The position numbers were made by a program, and so were the translations under genes. Of a DNA stretch of 64,000 bases, positions 48,983 through 59,100 are shown one piece after another (position 1 is the first letter of the stretch; each line of letters opens with the position of its first letter). Source of the DNA: an uncultured Oscillibacter sp. (lineage in GTDB: Bacteria > Bacillota > Clostridia > Oscillospirales > Oscillospiraceae); NCBI RefSeq assembly GCF_900546705.1, contig NZ_URDP01000005.1, forward strand, positions 1-64,000. The letters run 5' to 3'. Under the pieces are notes generated by a model that worked only from the letters and a program-made list of their open reading frames with translations, made no database searches and was not told the origin of the DNA.

Positions 48983-50744
48983 AGTGCAGGAGCCCACGCT
49001 GCTGGGGTCCCGGGCCCTGGGGGCCCTGGCGCGCCGGTGGCGGGAGGGCACATTGGGAGAGCTGGCGGAGGACTGGCGGTGGATCTTCACCTTCACCCGC
49101 CGCTACCGCTGGGCCGTGGTGTGCTACGTGGTCATGGGCGTGGCGGGCTCGTCGCTGAGCATCGTCTCCGCCCTGGCGGGCAAGTACGCCATCGACGTGA
49201 TCACCGGCTACCAGTTCTCCCGGCTGGGGACCCTGGCGGCGGTGATGGTGGGCTCGGCCCTGGCCAGCATCCTGCTGCGCAGCGTCATCTCCCGGGTGTC
49301 CGCCCGCATCAGCCTCTTTGTCAGCTGCGACATCCAGGCCAGCGTCTTCGACGCGGTGCTGGGGGCGGACTGGCTGTCCCTGAACGATTATACCAGCGGC
49401 GAGCTGGCCAGCCGGTTTTCCGCGGACGTGAACACCGTGGCCTCCAACGCCATCGGGTGGCTTCCGAACCTGGTCATCGGCGCCTACACCTTTGCCGCCA
49501 CCTTTGCCGTCATCTTCCACTACGACCGCGTCATGGCCCTGCTGGCCCTGGCCAGCGCCCCGTTTTTGCTGCTCAGCTCCCGGCGCCTGATGGGCCGCAT
49601 GCGCAGCTGCAACCAGCGCATGAAGGAGACGGGCAGCGCCCTGATGAGCTACGAGGTGGAGACTTTTTCCAATCTGGACACGGTCAAGAGCTTCGGCCTG
49701 GCGGACGCGTGCGGCCGCCGGCTGCGGGAAAAGCAGTCGGACTACCGCGCCGCCGGACTGGACTACAACCGCTTTTCCGTCCGCACGGAGGCGGCGCTGT
49801 CCCTGTTGGGCACGGCGGTGCAGATGGCGGGCTTTTGCTACTGCCTGTATCTTCTCTGGTCGGGCCGCATCGTCTACGGCACCATGACCCTCTTTTTGTC
49901 CCAGAGCGCCCGGCTCTCCACCACGTTCCGCTCCCTGGTGGGGGTGGTGCCCGCCTTTTTGACCTCCGCCGTCTCCGCCCGGCGCATCCGGGAGCTGACG
50001 GAGCTGGAGCGGGAGCCCCCCGCCTCCGGCGCCGCCCCCGGCCGTCCGGGCTTTACCGTGGCCATGGAGGGCGTCACGTTTTCCTACGGCGGGGCGGCGG
50101 TGATGACCGGGTCGGACTTCATCGCCCGGCCCGGGGAGATCGTGGGGCTGGTGGGGCCCTCCGGGGAGGGCAAGACCACGCTGCTGCGGCTCATCCTGGG
50201 CCTGGTGCGGCCGTCGGCGGGACGGGTGTACCTGCGCTCTGCCGACGGGGTGGAGACGGCGGCGGGGGCCGACACCCGGCCCCTGATCGCCTACGTGCCC
50301 CAGGGCAACACGGTGCTCTCTGGCACCGTGGCGGACAATCTGCGCCTGGTGCGGCCCGACGCCACGGAGGCGGACATGGAGCGGGCGCTGCGCCTTGCCT
50401 GCGCCTGGGACTTCGTCTCCCGGATGCCCGGCGGGCTCCACGCCTCCGTGGGGGAGCGGGGCCGGGGCCTCTCCGAGGGGCAGGCCCAGCGGCTGGCCAT
50501 CGCCCGGGCCATATTGAAGGACGCCCCGGTGCTGCTGCTGGACGAGGCCACCTCCGCCCTGGACGTGGCCACGGAGCGGCAGGTGCTGCGGGCCATCGCG
50601 GCGGGCTGTCCGGACAAGACGCTCATCCTCACCACCCACCGGCCCAGCGCCCTGGGCCTTTGCCGCCGGGCCTACCGGGTGGTGGACGGCCGCGTCCGGG
50701 TCCTGACGCCGGAGGAATCCGCCGCCATGGCCGGGGATTTCTGA
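48972..50744 (+). CDS. ABC exporter (fused membrane and ATPase domains)
   Basis: A 590-residue half-transporter. A six-helix exporter domain (about 40-330) precedes the nucleotide-binding domain. Walker A GPSGEGKTT has Lys401 (Glu where Ser or Gly is usual), the signature LSEGQ starts at Leu500 and Walker B is LLLDEATSALD. There is no N-terminal C39 peptidase domain, so any leader cleavage must be done by another protein; the S24/S26-like protein is encoded just upstream and overlaps. It is a candidate exporter for the modified peptides nearby. Confidence 0.85.
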   Translation: MDRKVQEPTLLGSRALGALARRWREGTLGELAEDWRWIFTFTRRYRWAVVCYVVMGVAGSSLSIVSALAGKYAIDVITGYQFSRLGTLAAVMVGSALASILLRSVISRVSARISLFVSCDIQASVFDAVLGADWLSLNDYTSGELASRFSADVNTVASNAIGWLPNLVIGAYTFAATFAVIFHYDRVMALLALASAPFLLLSSRRLMGRMRSCNQRMKETGSALMSYEVETFSNLDTVKSFGLADACGRRLREKQSDYRAAGLDYNRFSVRTEAALSLLGTAVQMAGFCYCLYLLWSGRIVYGTMTLFLSQSARLSTTFRSLVGVVPAFLTSAVSARRIRELTELEREPPASGAAPGRPGFTVAMEGVTFSYGGAAVMTGSDFIARPGEIVGLVGPSGEGKTTLLRLILGLVRPSAGRVYLRSADGVETAAGADTRPLIAYVPQGNTVLSGTVADNLRLVRPDATEADMERALRLACAWDFVSRMPGGLHASVGERGRGLSEGQAQRLAIARAILKDAPVLLLDEATSALDVATERQVLRAIAAGCPDKTLILTTHRPSALGLCRRAYRVVDGRVRVLTPEESAAMAGDF

Positions 50745-50819
50745 TCCGGCGGCGCCGCCGGGGGATGGAAGGAAAAACCCAAAAATGAAAAAATTATCCA
50801 ATTTCCACCGGTTTTGCAG

Positions 50820-50848
50820 TTGCCCCGCCGGAAAGTGTATGTTATAAT
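50820..50848 (+). promoter_or_regulatory. promoter of the VWA-SLH gene
   Basis: TTGCCC (50820-50825) and TATAAT (50843-50848) are 17 bases apart, in the 210-base gap after the ABC transporter gene. A leader of about 100 bases follows before GGAGG and the ATG. Confidence 0.65.
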
Positions 50849-50954
50849 AAATTCCAGTTTATGTGGCTGTGTTCCAACCAGCACGCGGCCCTGTTCCGCC
50901 CTGTCGGAGGCGGTGCGTCCGGGGCTGCAAAATGTGTAAATGGAGGTATCGGAC

Positions 50955-53213
50955 ATGCGAAAACACAGAGTTTTTGCGGGAATCCTGGCTGCCGTCATGC
51001 TCCTTTGCATGGCGCCGTCCGCGCTGGCCGCCGATGCGGCGCAGTACAACGGGCCGACTCCCGGACAGAAAAACCATAACGGCATCCTGCTGGACAAGAC
51101 CGCAGAGAGCCTCAACGGCAACATGGAGACCACCATGACGCTGACCATCTCCGCCCCCTCGGACCAGAACCCGGTGGCGGTGGAGTTCGTGCTCGACGGC
51201 ACCAGCAGCCTCTACAGCGCGGGGGATCTGACCCTGGTCAAGACCCTGGCCGAGCAGCTGCGCTCCACCTTCGTGAAAAACGAGAACGTCTACGTGGGCG
51301 TCACCGTCTTCGGCAACAAGGCCAAGACCGTCCTGCCCATGACCACCGTGCCGGAGGCCATCGATGAGGATCTGGCCGACAGCGTGGCCGATCTGCTCCA
51401 GACCACGGACAGCCTGCGGGGCTCCAACGTCCAGTCCGGCATCCGGGCCGGCCTTGCGGACCTGGAGGGTGCGGCGCTGCCTGCGGACACCGAGAAGTAC
51501 ATGGTGCTGGTCACCGACGGCGGCAGCTACTCCTGGCTGAACGGCACCGAGTCCGTCCGCAACACCTACACCGCCGACGGCCAGACCCACGACCTGATGA
51601 ACTCCGACGCAGCCGACGGCGGCTACGACGCCTTCCCCTCCCTCAACGCCCTGCTGGGTGAGAACATCCCCAGCGCGCCCCAGAACGTGACCGTCTCCGG
51701 CAGCGAGCCTCTGGCGGAGGCCGTGCAGGCCGTCAAGGACGACGAGAACCGGTACACCAACTTCGAAACCGGCGTGTACTGGGCCGCCAAGGAGCTGGAG
51801 ACCATTCCCGACGACGTGAACCTGTTCACCGTGGGCCGGGACTACTACGCCGATGACGAAGACCTCTCCGCCCTGACGGAGCTGGCCGGCGAGTTTGTGG
51901 ACATGGCCGTGGCCATGGACAGCACCGGCATCTCCGCCGGACTGAGCGCCGACAACCTCTCCGATGCCTTTGCCAAGATCGCCGGTGAGATGAACGTGGC
52001 CGTGTCCGCCGGCAGCACCGTGGTGGACTACATGGGCAAGACCCAGACTGACCGGGGCGAGACCGAGATCTACGACTTCGACCTGGAGAAGGATGCGACC
52101 ATCACGCTGCGGGTGGGCAGCCAGACCTACACGGGTACCCTGGGCACCGGCAATACCATCACCTTTGCCGACGGCTCCCGCCTGGTGTACACCGACGGCG
52201 CCGACGAGCACTTCACCTTGACCCTGGGCACCGACATGGTCCGGGGCGGCAAGGTGAGCATCACCTACGTCCAGCAGCTGGTCAGATACGACGGCACCAC
52301 CGGCCACCACGACGTGCTGACCAACGTGCAGGCCTACCTGCAGCCCGCCGGCTCCGGCGAGGGATTGCTGTTCCCCGAGCCCAGCCTGAGCTACCGCAGA
52401 AGCAGCGGCGGCGGTGGCGGCGGCGACGGCGGTGAGACCATCATCCCCGATGACGATGTGCCTCTGGCCGACCTGAACGACACCGACCACTACGCCTACA
52501 TCATCGGCCGCAAGGACGGCCTGGTGCACCCCGAGGCCCAGATCACCCGCGGTGAGGTGGCCACCATCTTCTTCCGCATGCTCACTGACGAGTCCCGCAA
52601 CGAGCTGTGGAGCCAGAGCAACCCCTACACCGACGTCCAGCCGGACACCTGGTGCAACGCGGCCGTGTCCACCATGACCCGGGCCGGCGTCATCGAGGGC
52701 TTCTCCGACGGCACGTTCCGTCCCTCCGCCCCCATCACCCGCGCCCAGTTCGCCACCATCGCGGTGCGCTTCTTCGACGTGACCTACTCCGGTGACGACA
52801 AGTTCTCCGACATTGCCGACCACTGGGCCAGGGACTACATCAACAAGGCCGCCGAGGCCGCCCTCATCAACGGCTTCTCCGACGGTACGTTCCGTCCCAA
52901 CCAGAACATCACCCGCGCCCAGGCCATGGCCATCTTCAACCGGGTGCTGGGCCGTGCCCCCGACGCCGACCACATGCTCCCCGGCATGATTACCTGGCCG
53001 GACAACATGAACAAGAGCGCCTGGTACTATGCCGACATGCAGGAGGCCACCAACTCCCACGAGTATGAGGTGATGACCGCCGCCGACGGCAGCACCTACG
53101 AGGTCTGGACGAAGATCCTGCCCGTGCGTGACTGGGCCGCCTTCGAAAACGAGTGGGCCACGGTCAACTCCGCTTCCAACCCCGGCGAAGTGATTTCCGT
53201 TCCCGTGATCTGA
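50955..53213 (+). CDS. VWA-domain surface protein with three SLH repeats
   Basis: A 752-residue protein. Signal peptide about 1-26. The VWA domain (about 60-340) has a MIDAS variant VLDGTSS in place of the usual DxSxS, and MVLVTDGGS. A beta domain and a Gly-rich hinge (near 483-492) follow. Three SLH repeats (about 510-665, two with GFSDGTFRP-type cores) bind secondary wall polysaccharide and anchor it. It begins HNGILLDKTAESLNGNMETTMTLT, similar to LDKTAELQPDGTYTLTLEAY of the VWA protein at 26461. It precedes the second peptide cassette. Confidence 0.88.
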   Translation: MRKHRVFAGILAAVMLLCMAPSALAADAAQYNGPTPGQKNHNGILLDKTAESLNGNMETTMTLTISAPSDQNPVAVEFVLDGTSSLYSAGDLTLVKTLAEQLRSTFVKNENVYVGVTVFGNKAKTVLPMTTVPEAIDEDLADSVADLLQTTDSLRGSNVQSGIRAGLADLEGAALPADTEKYMVLVTDGGSYSWLNGTESVRNTYTADGQTHDLMNSDAADGGYDAFPSLNALLGENIPSAPQNVTVSGSEPLAEAVQAVKDDENRYTNFETGVYWAAKELETIPDDVNLFTVGRDYYADDEDLSALTELAGEFVDMAVAMDSTGISAGLSADNLSDAFAKIAGEMNVAVSAGSTVVDYMGKTQTDRGETEIYDFDLEKDATITLRVGSQTYTGTLGTGNTITFADGSRLVYTDGADEHFTLTLGTDMVRGGKVSITYVQQLVRYDGTTGHHDVLTNVQAYLQPAGSGEGLLFPEPSLSYRRSSGGGGGGDGGETIIPDDDVPLADLNDTDHYAYIIGRKDGLVHPEAQITRGEVATIFFRMLTDESRNELWSQSNPYTDVQPDTWCNAAVSTMTRAGVIEGFSDGTFRPSAPITRAQFATIAVRFFDVTYSGDDKFSDIADHWARDYINKAAEAALINGFSDGTFRPNQNITRAQAMAIFNRVLGRAPDADHMLPGMITWPDNMNKSAWYYADMQEATNSHEYEVMTAADGSTYEVWTKILPVRDWAAFENEWATVNSASNPGEVISVPVI

Positions 53214-53240
53214 GACGGATCGCATCCACGCAGTTCCGAC

Positions 53241-53268
53241 GGGCCGCCGCACGAGAGTGCGGCGGCCC
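53241..53268 (+). terminator. terminator of the VWA-SLH gene
   Basis: GGGCCGCCGCAC-GAGA-GTGCGGCGGCCC, followed by GCCTT. The T run is poor, so read-through is possible. Confidence 0.65.
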
Positions 53269-53337
53269 GCCTTGCGTTCCGGGGGAAAAGCGCCCGGGAG
53301 ATTTGGGAAATTTTGCTGTTTTCCCCGGCGGAAGTTC

Positions 53338-53366
53338 TTGAATTTTCCAGTCCGCTGTGCTATCAT
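53338..53366 (+). promoter_or_regulatory. promoter of the second peptide cassette
   Basis: TTGAAT (53338-53343) and TATCAT (53361-53366) are 17 bases apart, about 75 bases upstream of the PqqD-like gene. Confidence 0.6.
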
Positions 53367-53441
53367 ATACACGATTATAAGCAAACGGCAGAGACTGCAT
53401 GGCGGCTGCGGCCCCATGTGTCCGGAAGGGATGGAAAACGC

Positions 53442-53705
53442 GTGCGCGCAACGAGCGAAATGGTTCTGCGGGAGATCGCGGGGGAGTACCTGCTGATCCC
53501 CACCGGGGAGACCGCCCTGAAGATCCACGGGATGGTCACCCTCAGCGAAAGCGGGCTGCTGCTTTGGAAGAAGCTCCAGTCCGAGTGTACGGAGGATTCC
53601 CTGGTGGAGGCGCTCCTGGCGGAATATGAGGTGGACCCGGCCACGGCCCGGGCGGACGTGTGTGCCTTCCTCGAAAAGATGGACGAGGCGGGGCTCCTGG
53701 TCTGA
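53442..53705 (+). CDS. PqqD-family peptide chaperone
   Basis: An 87-residue protein with the PqqD/RRE-type fold. VLREIAGEYLLIPTGETAL is the characteristic first hairpin; ESGLLLWKKL and a C-terminal ADVCAFLEKMDEAGLL complete it. Such proteins bind RiPP leader peptides and present them to radical SAM enzymes. GTG start chosen because family members have about six residues before the VLRE block; an ATG lies six codons later. It is the only PqqD gene in the window and might serve both cassettes. Confidence 0.8.
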   Translation: MRATSEMVLREIAGEYLLIPTGETALKIHGMVTLSESGLLLWKKLQSECTEDSLVEALLAEYEVDPATARADVCAFLEKMDEAGLLV

Positions 53706-53831
53706 GACGGCGGGACGGCCGTCCCGGCAGCGGGCGTAAGGATCGTAAAGCGGCAGCCGTCCGGCGGGACGGCTGAGCGGAATATGGCGCCGGGCGGCTG
53801 CGGGCCCGGGCGGAAACGAGAGGAGAAAACT

Positions 53832-54080
53832 ATGAAGACGTATGTGAAGCCGGAGCTCTTTTTCGAGAGCTTTGAATTAGCACAGCATATTGCGGGGTGC
53901 TCGCTGACAATGAATGGTGATTTCGCGACTCCGGAAAACTGCTCTGCCAGCGGCACCATCTACGGCGTCACCCTGCCGGAAGGCGAGAGCTGGTTCCTCA
54001 ATAACGGCGTGTGCACCGCCGAGGTGGAGGCCTACTGCTACACCAACGGCACCATGAGCGTGGCCACCATCAACTCGTAA
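53832..54080 (+). CDS. four-cysteine RiPP-like precursor peptide 2
   Basis: 82 residues. The leader TYVKPELFFESFELAQHIAGC parallels that of peptide 1. Cysteines are at 23, 37, 61 and 69; the last pair sits in NNGVC and YCYTN. The C-terminal residue is Ser82. GAGAGGAG precedes the ATG. One base separates its stop from the kinase GTG, so the two are translationally coupled with no hairpin between them, unlike cassette 1. Encoded between a PqqD chaperone and the kinase and radical SAM genes. Confidence 0.75.
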   Translation: MKTYVKPELFFESFELAQHIAGCSLTMNGDFATPENCSASGTIYGVTLPEGESWFLNNGVCTAEVEAYCYTNGTMSVATINS

Positions 54081-54081
54081 G

Positions 54082-54954
54082 GTGCATACCCTGTCGTTCA
54101 CGCTGGCGGACGTGACGGTGACGCTGGAGACACCGCTGCCGGTCGTCTGTACGGACAACTTCCGTCCCTTTCTGGGCAGAGGGGGGAGCCGGACGGTCCG
54201 GGCGGTGTTCCGGGAGGTGCCGGTCCTGCCGGAGGCGGCCGGGCGGACGGAGTACGAGACGGTGACCTTTTCCGTCCTGCGGACGGCGGAGGGCTTCCTC
54301 CGGCGCTACCGGGACCAGGACGGGCGGGTCTACGCGGTGGGCCGCACCACGCCGGAGGGCGCGGAGGTGGCCTATCTGCCCTGGAGCCGGCTCTACTTCT
54401 CCGAGACCCACAACTGCGTCTCCCACATTGCCCTGGAAGAGCAGCTCCTCCTGCGGGGGCGGCTGATCCTCCACGCGGCCTTCGTGGAGGCGGGGGAGAC
54501 GGGCCTTTTGTTCTCCGGTCCCTCGGGGGTGGGCAAGTCCACCCAGGCGTCCCTCTGGGAGCGCCGGGGCGCCCGGATTCTCAACGGGGACCGGACGGTG
54601 GTGAGCCCGGACGGGGCCGACTGGACGGCCTGGGGCTCTCCCTACGCGGGCTCGTCCCGGTGCTTTTGCAATGAACGGCGGCGCTTGGGGGCCATCGCGG
54701 TGCTGTCCCAGGCGCCGGTGTGTTCGGTTCGGAGACTGACGGCGGCCCAGGCGTTCCGCCGTCTCTACCCCCATCTGACGGTCAACAGCTGGAGCGGCGG
54801 GTGCGTGGAGCAGGCCAGCGGCCTCTTGGCGGCCCTGGCGGCCCGGGTGCCGGTGTATCACCTGGCGTGCACGCCGGACGAGCAGGCGGTGGAGACCCTG
54901 GCAAAGGTCCTGAAGGAGGACAATGTGTGTGGATTTGAAGGAAGTTCGCTATGA
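54082..54954 (+). CDS. HprK-like peptide kinase 2
   Basis: A 290-residue paralogue of the kinase at 30343. The P-loop is SGPSGVGKSTQASLW (GKST at 151-154), with LILHAAFV before it and ILNGDRTVV after it. The N-terminal 110 residues differ between the two. It lacks the HprK N-terminal regulatory domain in recognisable form. Phosphorylation of the C-terminal Ser of peptide 2 is the hypothesis drawn from lasso-peptide kinases. It overlaps the radical SAM gene by 32 bases. Confidence 0.75.
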   Translation: MHTLSFTLADVTVTLETPLPVVCTDNFRPFLGRGGSRTVRAVFREVPVLPEAAGRTEYETVTFSVLRTAEGFLRRYRDQDGRVYAVGRTTPEGAEVAYLPWSRLYFSETHNCVSHIALEEQLLLRGRLILHAAFVEAGETGLLFSGPSGVGKSTQASLWERRGARILNGDRTVVSPDGADWTAWGSPYAGSSRCFCNERRRLGAIAVLSQAPVCSVRRLTAAQAFRRLYPHLTVNSWSGGCVEQASGLLAALAARVPVYHLACTPDEQAVETLAKVLKEDNVCGFEGSSL

Positions 54955-56068
54955 GGCGCCGCTGACGCAGTACCTCTTCCATAAGGCAAGCCAAAGCCGG
55001 ATTCCCCTCAGCGGGACGTTCGAGCTCTCGCCGGTGTGCAACCTTGCCTGCCGCATGTGCTACGTGCGGATGACGCCGCAGCAGGTGGCGGCCCACGGCC
55101 GTCCGGCCCTGCCGCTGGCGCGGTGGCTGGAGCTGGCGGAGCAGGCCCGCTCGGCGGGACTTTTATATTTGCTGCTCACCGGCGGGGAGCCGTTTTTGTG
55201 GCCGGACTTCTGGCCGCTCTACGAGCGATTGACGGCCATGGGCTTCGTGCTCACCGTCAACACCAACGGCACCCTCATCGACGAGGCGGCCATTGCCCGG
55301 CTGCGGGCGCGGCCCCCCACGCGGCTGAACATCACCCTCTACGGCGCCTCCAATGAGACCTACCGGTCCCTGTGCCGGGCGGACGGCATGTTCACCCGGG
55401 TAGACCGGGCCATCCGCGGCCTGCGGGAGGCGGGGGTGCTGGTCAAGCTCAACTGCTCCCTGACACCCCACAACGCCGGGGATCTGGAGGCTATGATCCG
55501 CTACGCCCGGGAGCGGTCGCTGATTCTGGAAGTCAATACCTATATGTTTCCCCCCATGCGGCGGGACCCCGGCCAGGTGGGCCGCAACGACCGGTTCACG
55601 CCGGAGGAGGCGGCCCGGCGGCACATGGAGCGCTACCGCCTGCAATACGGGGAGGAGACGTATGTACAATATCTGCAAAACGTGCTGCGGGGCATCGCGG
55701 ACCCGCCGGGTCTGGACGAATCCTGTGTGGACCCGGTGGACGGCCGCATCCGCTGCCGGGCGGGCAAGGCGGCCTTCTGGGTCACCTGGGACGGCTGGCT
55801 CACTCCCTGCGGCATGATGACGGAGCCCCGGGTGGATCTGGCGGACGGGTCCTTTGACCAGGCCTGGCAGACCCTGACGGAGCGGAGTGCCCAGCTGCGG
55901 CTGTCGGGAGTGTGCGGCCAGTGTCCGGACCGGGACCTGTGCCACTCCTGCGCGGCCATGGCCCAGGCGGAGACGGGCAGTCCCGGGGGCATCCCCCGGT
56001 ACCTTTGCCGCATGGTGGAGGCCATGAAGACCCTGGCCCGGCAGGAGCTGGACCGGCGGGGCCCGTAA
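54923..56068 (+). CDS. radical SAM/SPASM peptide-modifying enzyme 2
   Basis: A 381-residue protein. Radical SAM motif CNLACRMC gives Cys39, Cys43, Cys46; GGEPF is near 90. The C-terminal SPASM-like cysteines are in IRCRAGKAAFWVTW, LTPCGMMTEP, VCGQCPDRDLCHSCAAM and YLCRM. The Cys-x-x-Ala change (RAGKAAF instead of RAGKCSF) is the main difference from enzyme 1 and removes one cysteine. A GTG two codons later is an alternative start with better spacing to AGGAGG. Confidence 0.87.
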   Translation: MCVDLKEVRYEAPLTQYLFHKASQSRIPLSGTFELSPVCNLACRMCYVRMTPQQVAAHGRPALPLARWLELAEQARSAGLLYLLLTGGEPFLWPDFWPLYERLTAMGFVLTVNTNGTLIDEAAIARLRARPPTRLNITLYGASNETYRSLCRADGMFTRVDRAIRGLREAGVLVKLNCSLTPHNAGDLEAMIRYARERSLILEVNTYMFPPMRRDPGQVGRNDRFTPEEAARRHMERYRLQYGEETYVQYLQNVLRGIADPPGLDESCVDPVDGRIRCRAGKAAFWVTWDGWLTPCGMMTEPRVDLADGSFDQAWQTLTERSAQLRLSGVCGQCPDRDLCHSCAAMAQAETGSPGGIPRYLCRMVEAMKTLARQELDRRGP

Positions 56069-56135
56069 AATCCCGTACTCTGCAAATCGGAGATTTGCGT
56101 TGAGATAGATGAAAAAACCGAGGAGGTTGAGAAAT

Positions 56136-59100
56136 ATGGTGAAAAGACACGGACTGAAAAAGGGACTGTCCCTGGTGCTGGTCCTCTGCCTGATCCTGAG
56201 CCTCATGCCCACCGTGGCCCTGGCCCAGGAGCCGACGGCCGTGACGGGCACAGAGGCCGCCGTGGGCGTGACCGGCACCGAGGGCACCGAGACTACCACG
56301 CCCGGCGGCGGTGAGACGGGTACCGAGACTACCACGCCGAGTACCGAAAACGGTGCCGGGACCACCACGCCCGCCGCCGGCGAGGCAGGTACCGGGACCA
56401 CTACGCCCGGCGGCAGCGAGACGGGCACAGAGACCACCACGCCCGGCGCTGAAGATGAGACGGAAAAGGATGATCCTCTGGATGATTTCCTGGATGACGT
56501 CCTCAAACCCCTGCCCGGCGATACCGGTGACACCACCGGCCAGACCGGCAGCGGTGACACCGCCGGCCAGACCGGCAGCGGCGACACCAACACCAACCCC
56601 GACGGCAGCGAAGGTCAGACCCCCAACATCCCCACCGTGGATGTGAACGGGCCCAAGCCGGAGGCGCCCGAGGGCGTAGTGAAGCCCGACACGACGGTGC
56701 CCCAGGACCCGGCCACTGCGCCGTCCGATCCGCTGCCTGAGCTTCCTCCCACGGACAGCCAGCCTGCGGACGGCCAGCCTGCGGACGGCCAGCCTGCGGA
56801 CGGCCAGCCTGCGGAGGTTCCCGAAGTGCAGGAGGAGGCTACGGTCACCGCAGAGGTGACTACGGAGGCAGACGAGTCGGTCACCATTGCCGTGACGGGC
56901 CCGGGCCTGACCGGCCTTACGGTGGAGGCGGTGCCCTCTGTCACCACACTGCCCGCGGAATCTGAGCAGGTGGACTATGTAGCCTATGATATCACGCCCA
57001 TGGCGGGCGACGAGCCTTATACCGGCGAAGCCGACGTGACCATCCCCGTCCCCGCCGGTTGGGACGAGGACGCGGAGATCCACGGCTTCGTGGTCAACGG
57101 CAAGGGTGCGGAAGAGCCGGTGACGGTCGTTGAGGGCACCCCCAGCGAGGACGGCACCTCCTATACCTTTAGGGCCCCCCACTTCAGCGTCATGGGCCTG
57201 TATGCAGATCCCCAGCCGCTGGAGCTCACGCAGGTGGAAGTGCTCCTCAATGTAGGCCAGAATACTACGTATTCGGTTTCGGATGTTGATCTGAGAGGGA
57301 ATGTCTCGGGTGATCTGGATGAATCCATTGCCACAGTAGACGTGGACTATCAGGAGATTACTGCCAGTACTACCCCCAGTAAGGTAAATTCCCTCGTTGC
57401 TGAAAAGAGCTATTATATCAGCGACGGCAACGGCAATTACCTGACCCTCTCCGGAGACGAATTGACCAATGCCACCAAGTTGGAAGAAGCTACACAGTGG
57501 ACGTATGACGGGAGCGGTCACCTGTCTGCCGAGGGATATTATCTGCGCAATGACTGGGGCTTGGCGGTGACAGATCGAAGCAGTAGAGCTTCTAGGTGTA
57601 CTTATAGTGATGGCGTCATTTATGTCGATAGAGCTTCGCTAGGTTATTATGAAGGATGGAATAAGTATTGGACCCTTGGTTACGGCACTTCCGCTGGCGC
57701 CTATGAAAAAGTGACCACCGAGGCAAGCAAAGCTACCGTCATCACCATCACCGGTAAGAGCGCGGGCGAGACCTCGGTGATCGTGGGCGACATCAAGTAC
57801 AATATCACCGTTGAAGAGCAGGCTCCTGCCGGCGCCCTCACTGGGAGCACTCTGAAGGTGGAGTACTGGATCACCAACAGCACGGTAACGGCAGGGGGAG
57901 CCCAGAGCCTGACGATCAATATGGTTCAAGCCTCTACCGACGAAGGCGTGGAGATCGCGGACTTGGTACCCGCTGACGGTGTGCGTACCGGAAGTGATAC
58001 AGAGGTGATGTTCTGGCAGGCCATGCGGCTGGACGCACAGAATCACCAGACCGGTGACGGCGGTGACGATGAGACGGCTGACGGCGAGGTGTTTACCCGG
58101 GTGCGGTATAACACCGAACAGAGCGCCTGGCAGTATTACGGCCAGGATAACGTCTGGCACTGGTTCTACTCCACCGATCAGGCGGTAGCCTACTATCTGC
58201 AGGTTACCGACGTCACCCAGGAGGTCACTACCACCACAAAGGACTGGGGCTACGATCCCAATGGAACAACACCCGATACCAGCGGAAAAAAGGGTCAGGT
58301 GGCGCTGTCCGTGGCGGTGGTGTACCCCGATGGTAAGCTCTCTCCTGCAGAAGATGCGATTTATCGCAATTCCACCACGATCTTCAACTTTTGGGAAAAC
58401 CGGAATATTGGCATTCTCGCCGCCCTGAACAACGATGACTATGAGGTCACCAAAATCACGGTGACGAACGGTACACGGAATGGAAACAGCTCCGCGAATG
58501 TTTGGTATTCCGACGACTCCATCACCTGGGAGAAGAAGACGTTGGAGAATGGCTCTCAGTGGTACAATGAGACGGAATACTGGAACGAATCTGACGGCGG
58601 TGTTCCCACGATCAACGGCGCATCCATGGGCATTACCTGGATTGAAAAGAACACGGCCAAGCTGGTGCTGATCTATATCCAGCCCATTGAGAAGGAAACC
58701 AACCTGAACGTGGTCTGGTATGACGACAGCGCAAACAACAACATCTACTCCACCCAGGTGGTGGTCAGCGGCACCGGCAATGAGACTTTCTTCAATTCCC
58801 TGGTGCAGAGTTCTAAAGTTCCTCAGAATGGTGGAACGTTCACCTTGGACGATGATGCGTATGTGGTCAACAGCTCCAATGTGCATCAGACCTTCAACAA
58901 GGACCTGGCCACGCTGCAGGGCGAAGGTATTGCCGACCAGTACCGCAGCGGCCTCTATACGTATGTGAAAGCGGAGCTGTCCGCAGACGGCAAGACGCTG
59001 ACCCTCCACTACCAGATCGACGACAGCAAGCTGGCACATCAGTATGTGGTGGACTTCGGCCTGCCTGTGAGCGTGCCTCTGTCGGATCTGGTGGAAGATA

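Noticed and set aside
31215..56068. The radical SAM enzymes as anaerobic sulfatase-maturating enzymes
   Set aside because: No sulfatase gene is near, both enzymes are coupled to a small Cys-containing peptide gene and an HprK-like kinase, and the two copies share this arrangement.
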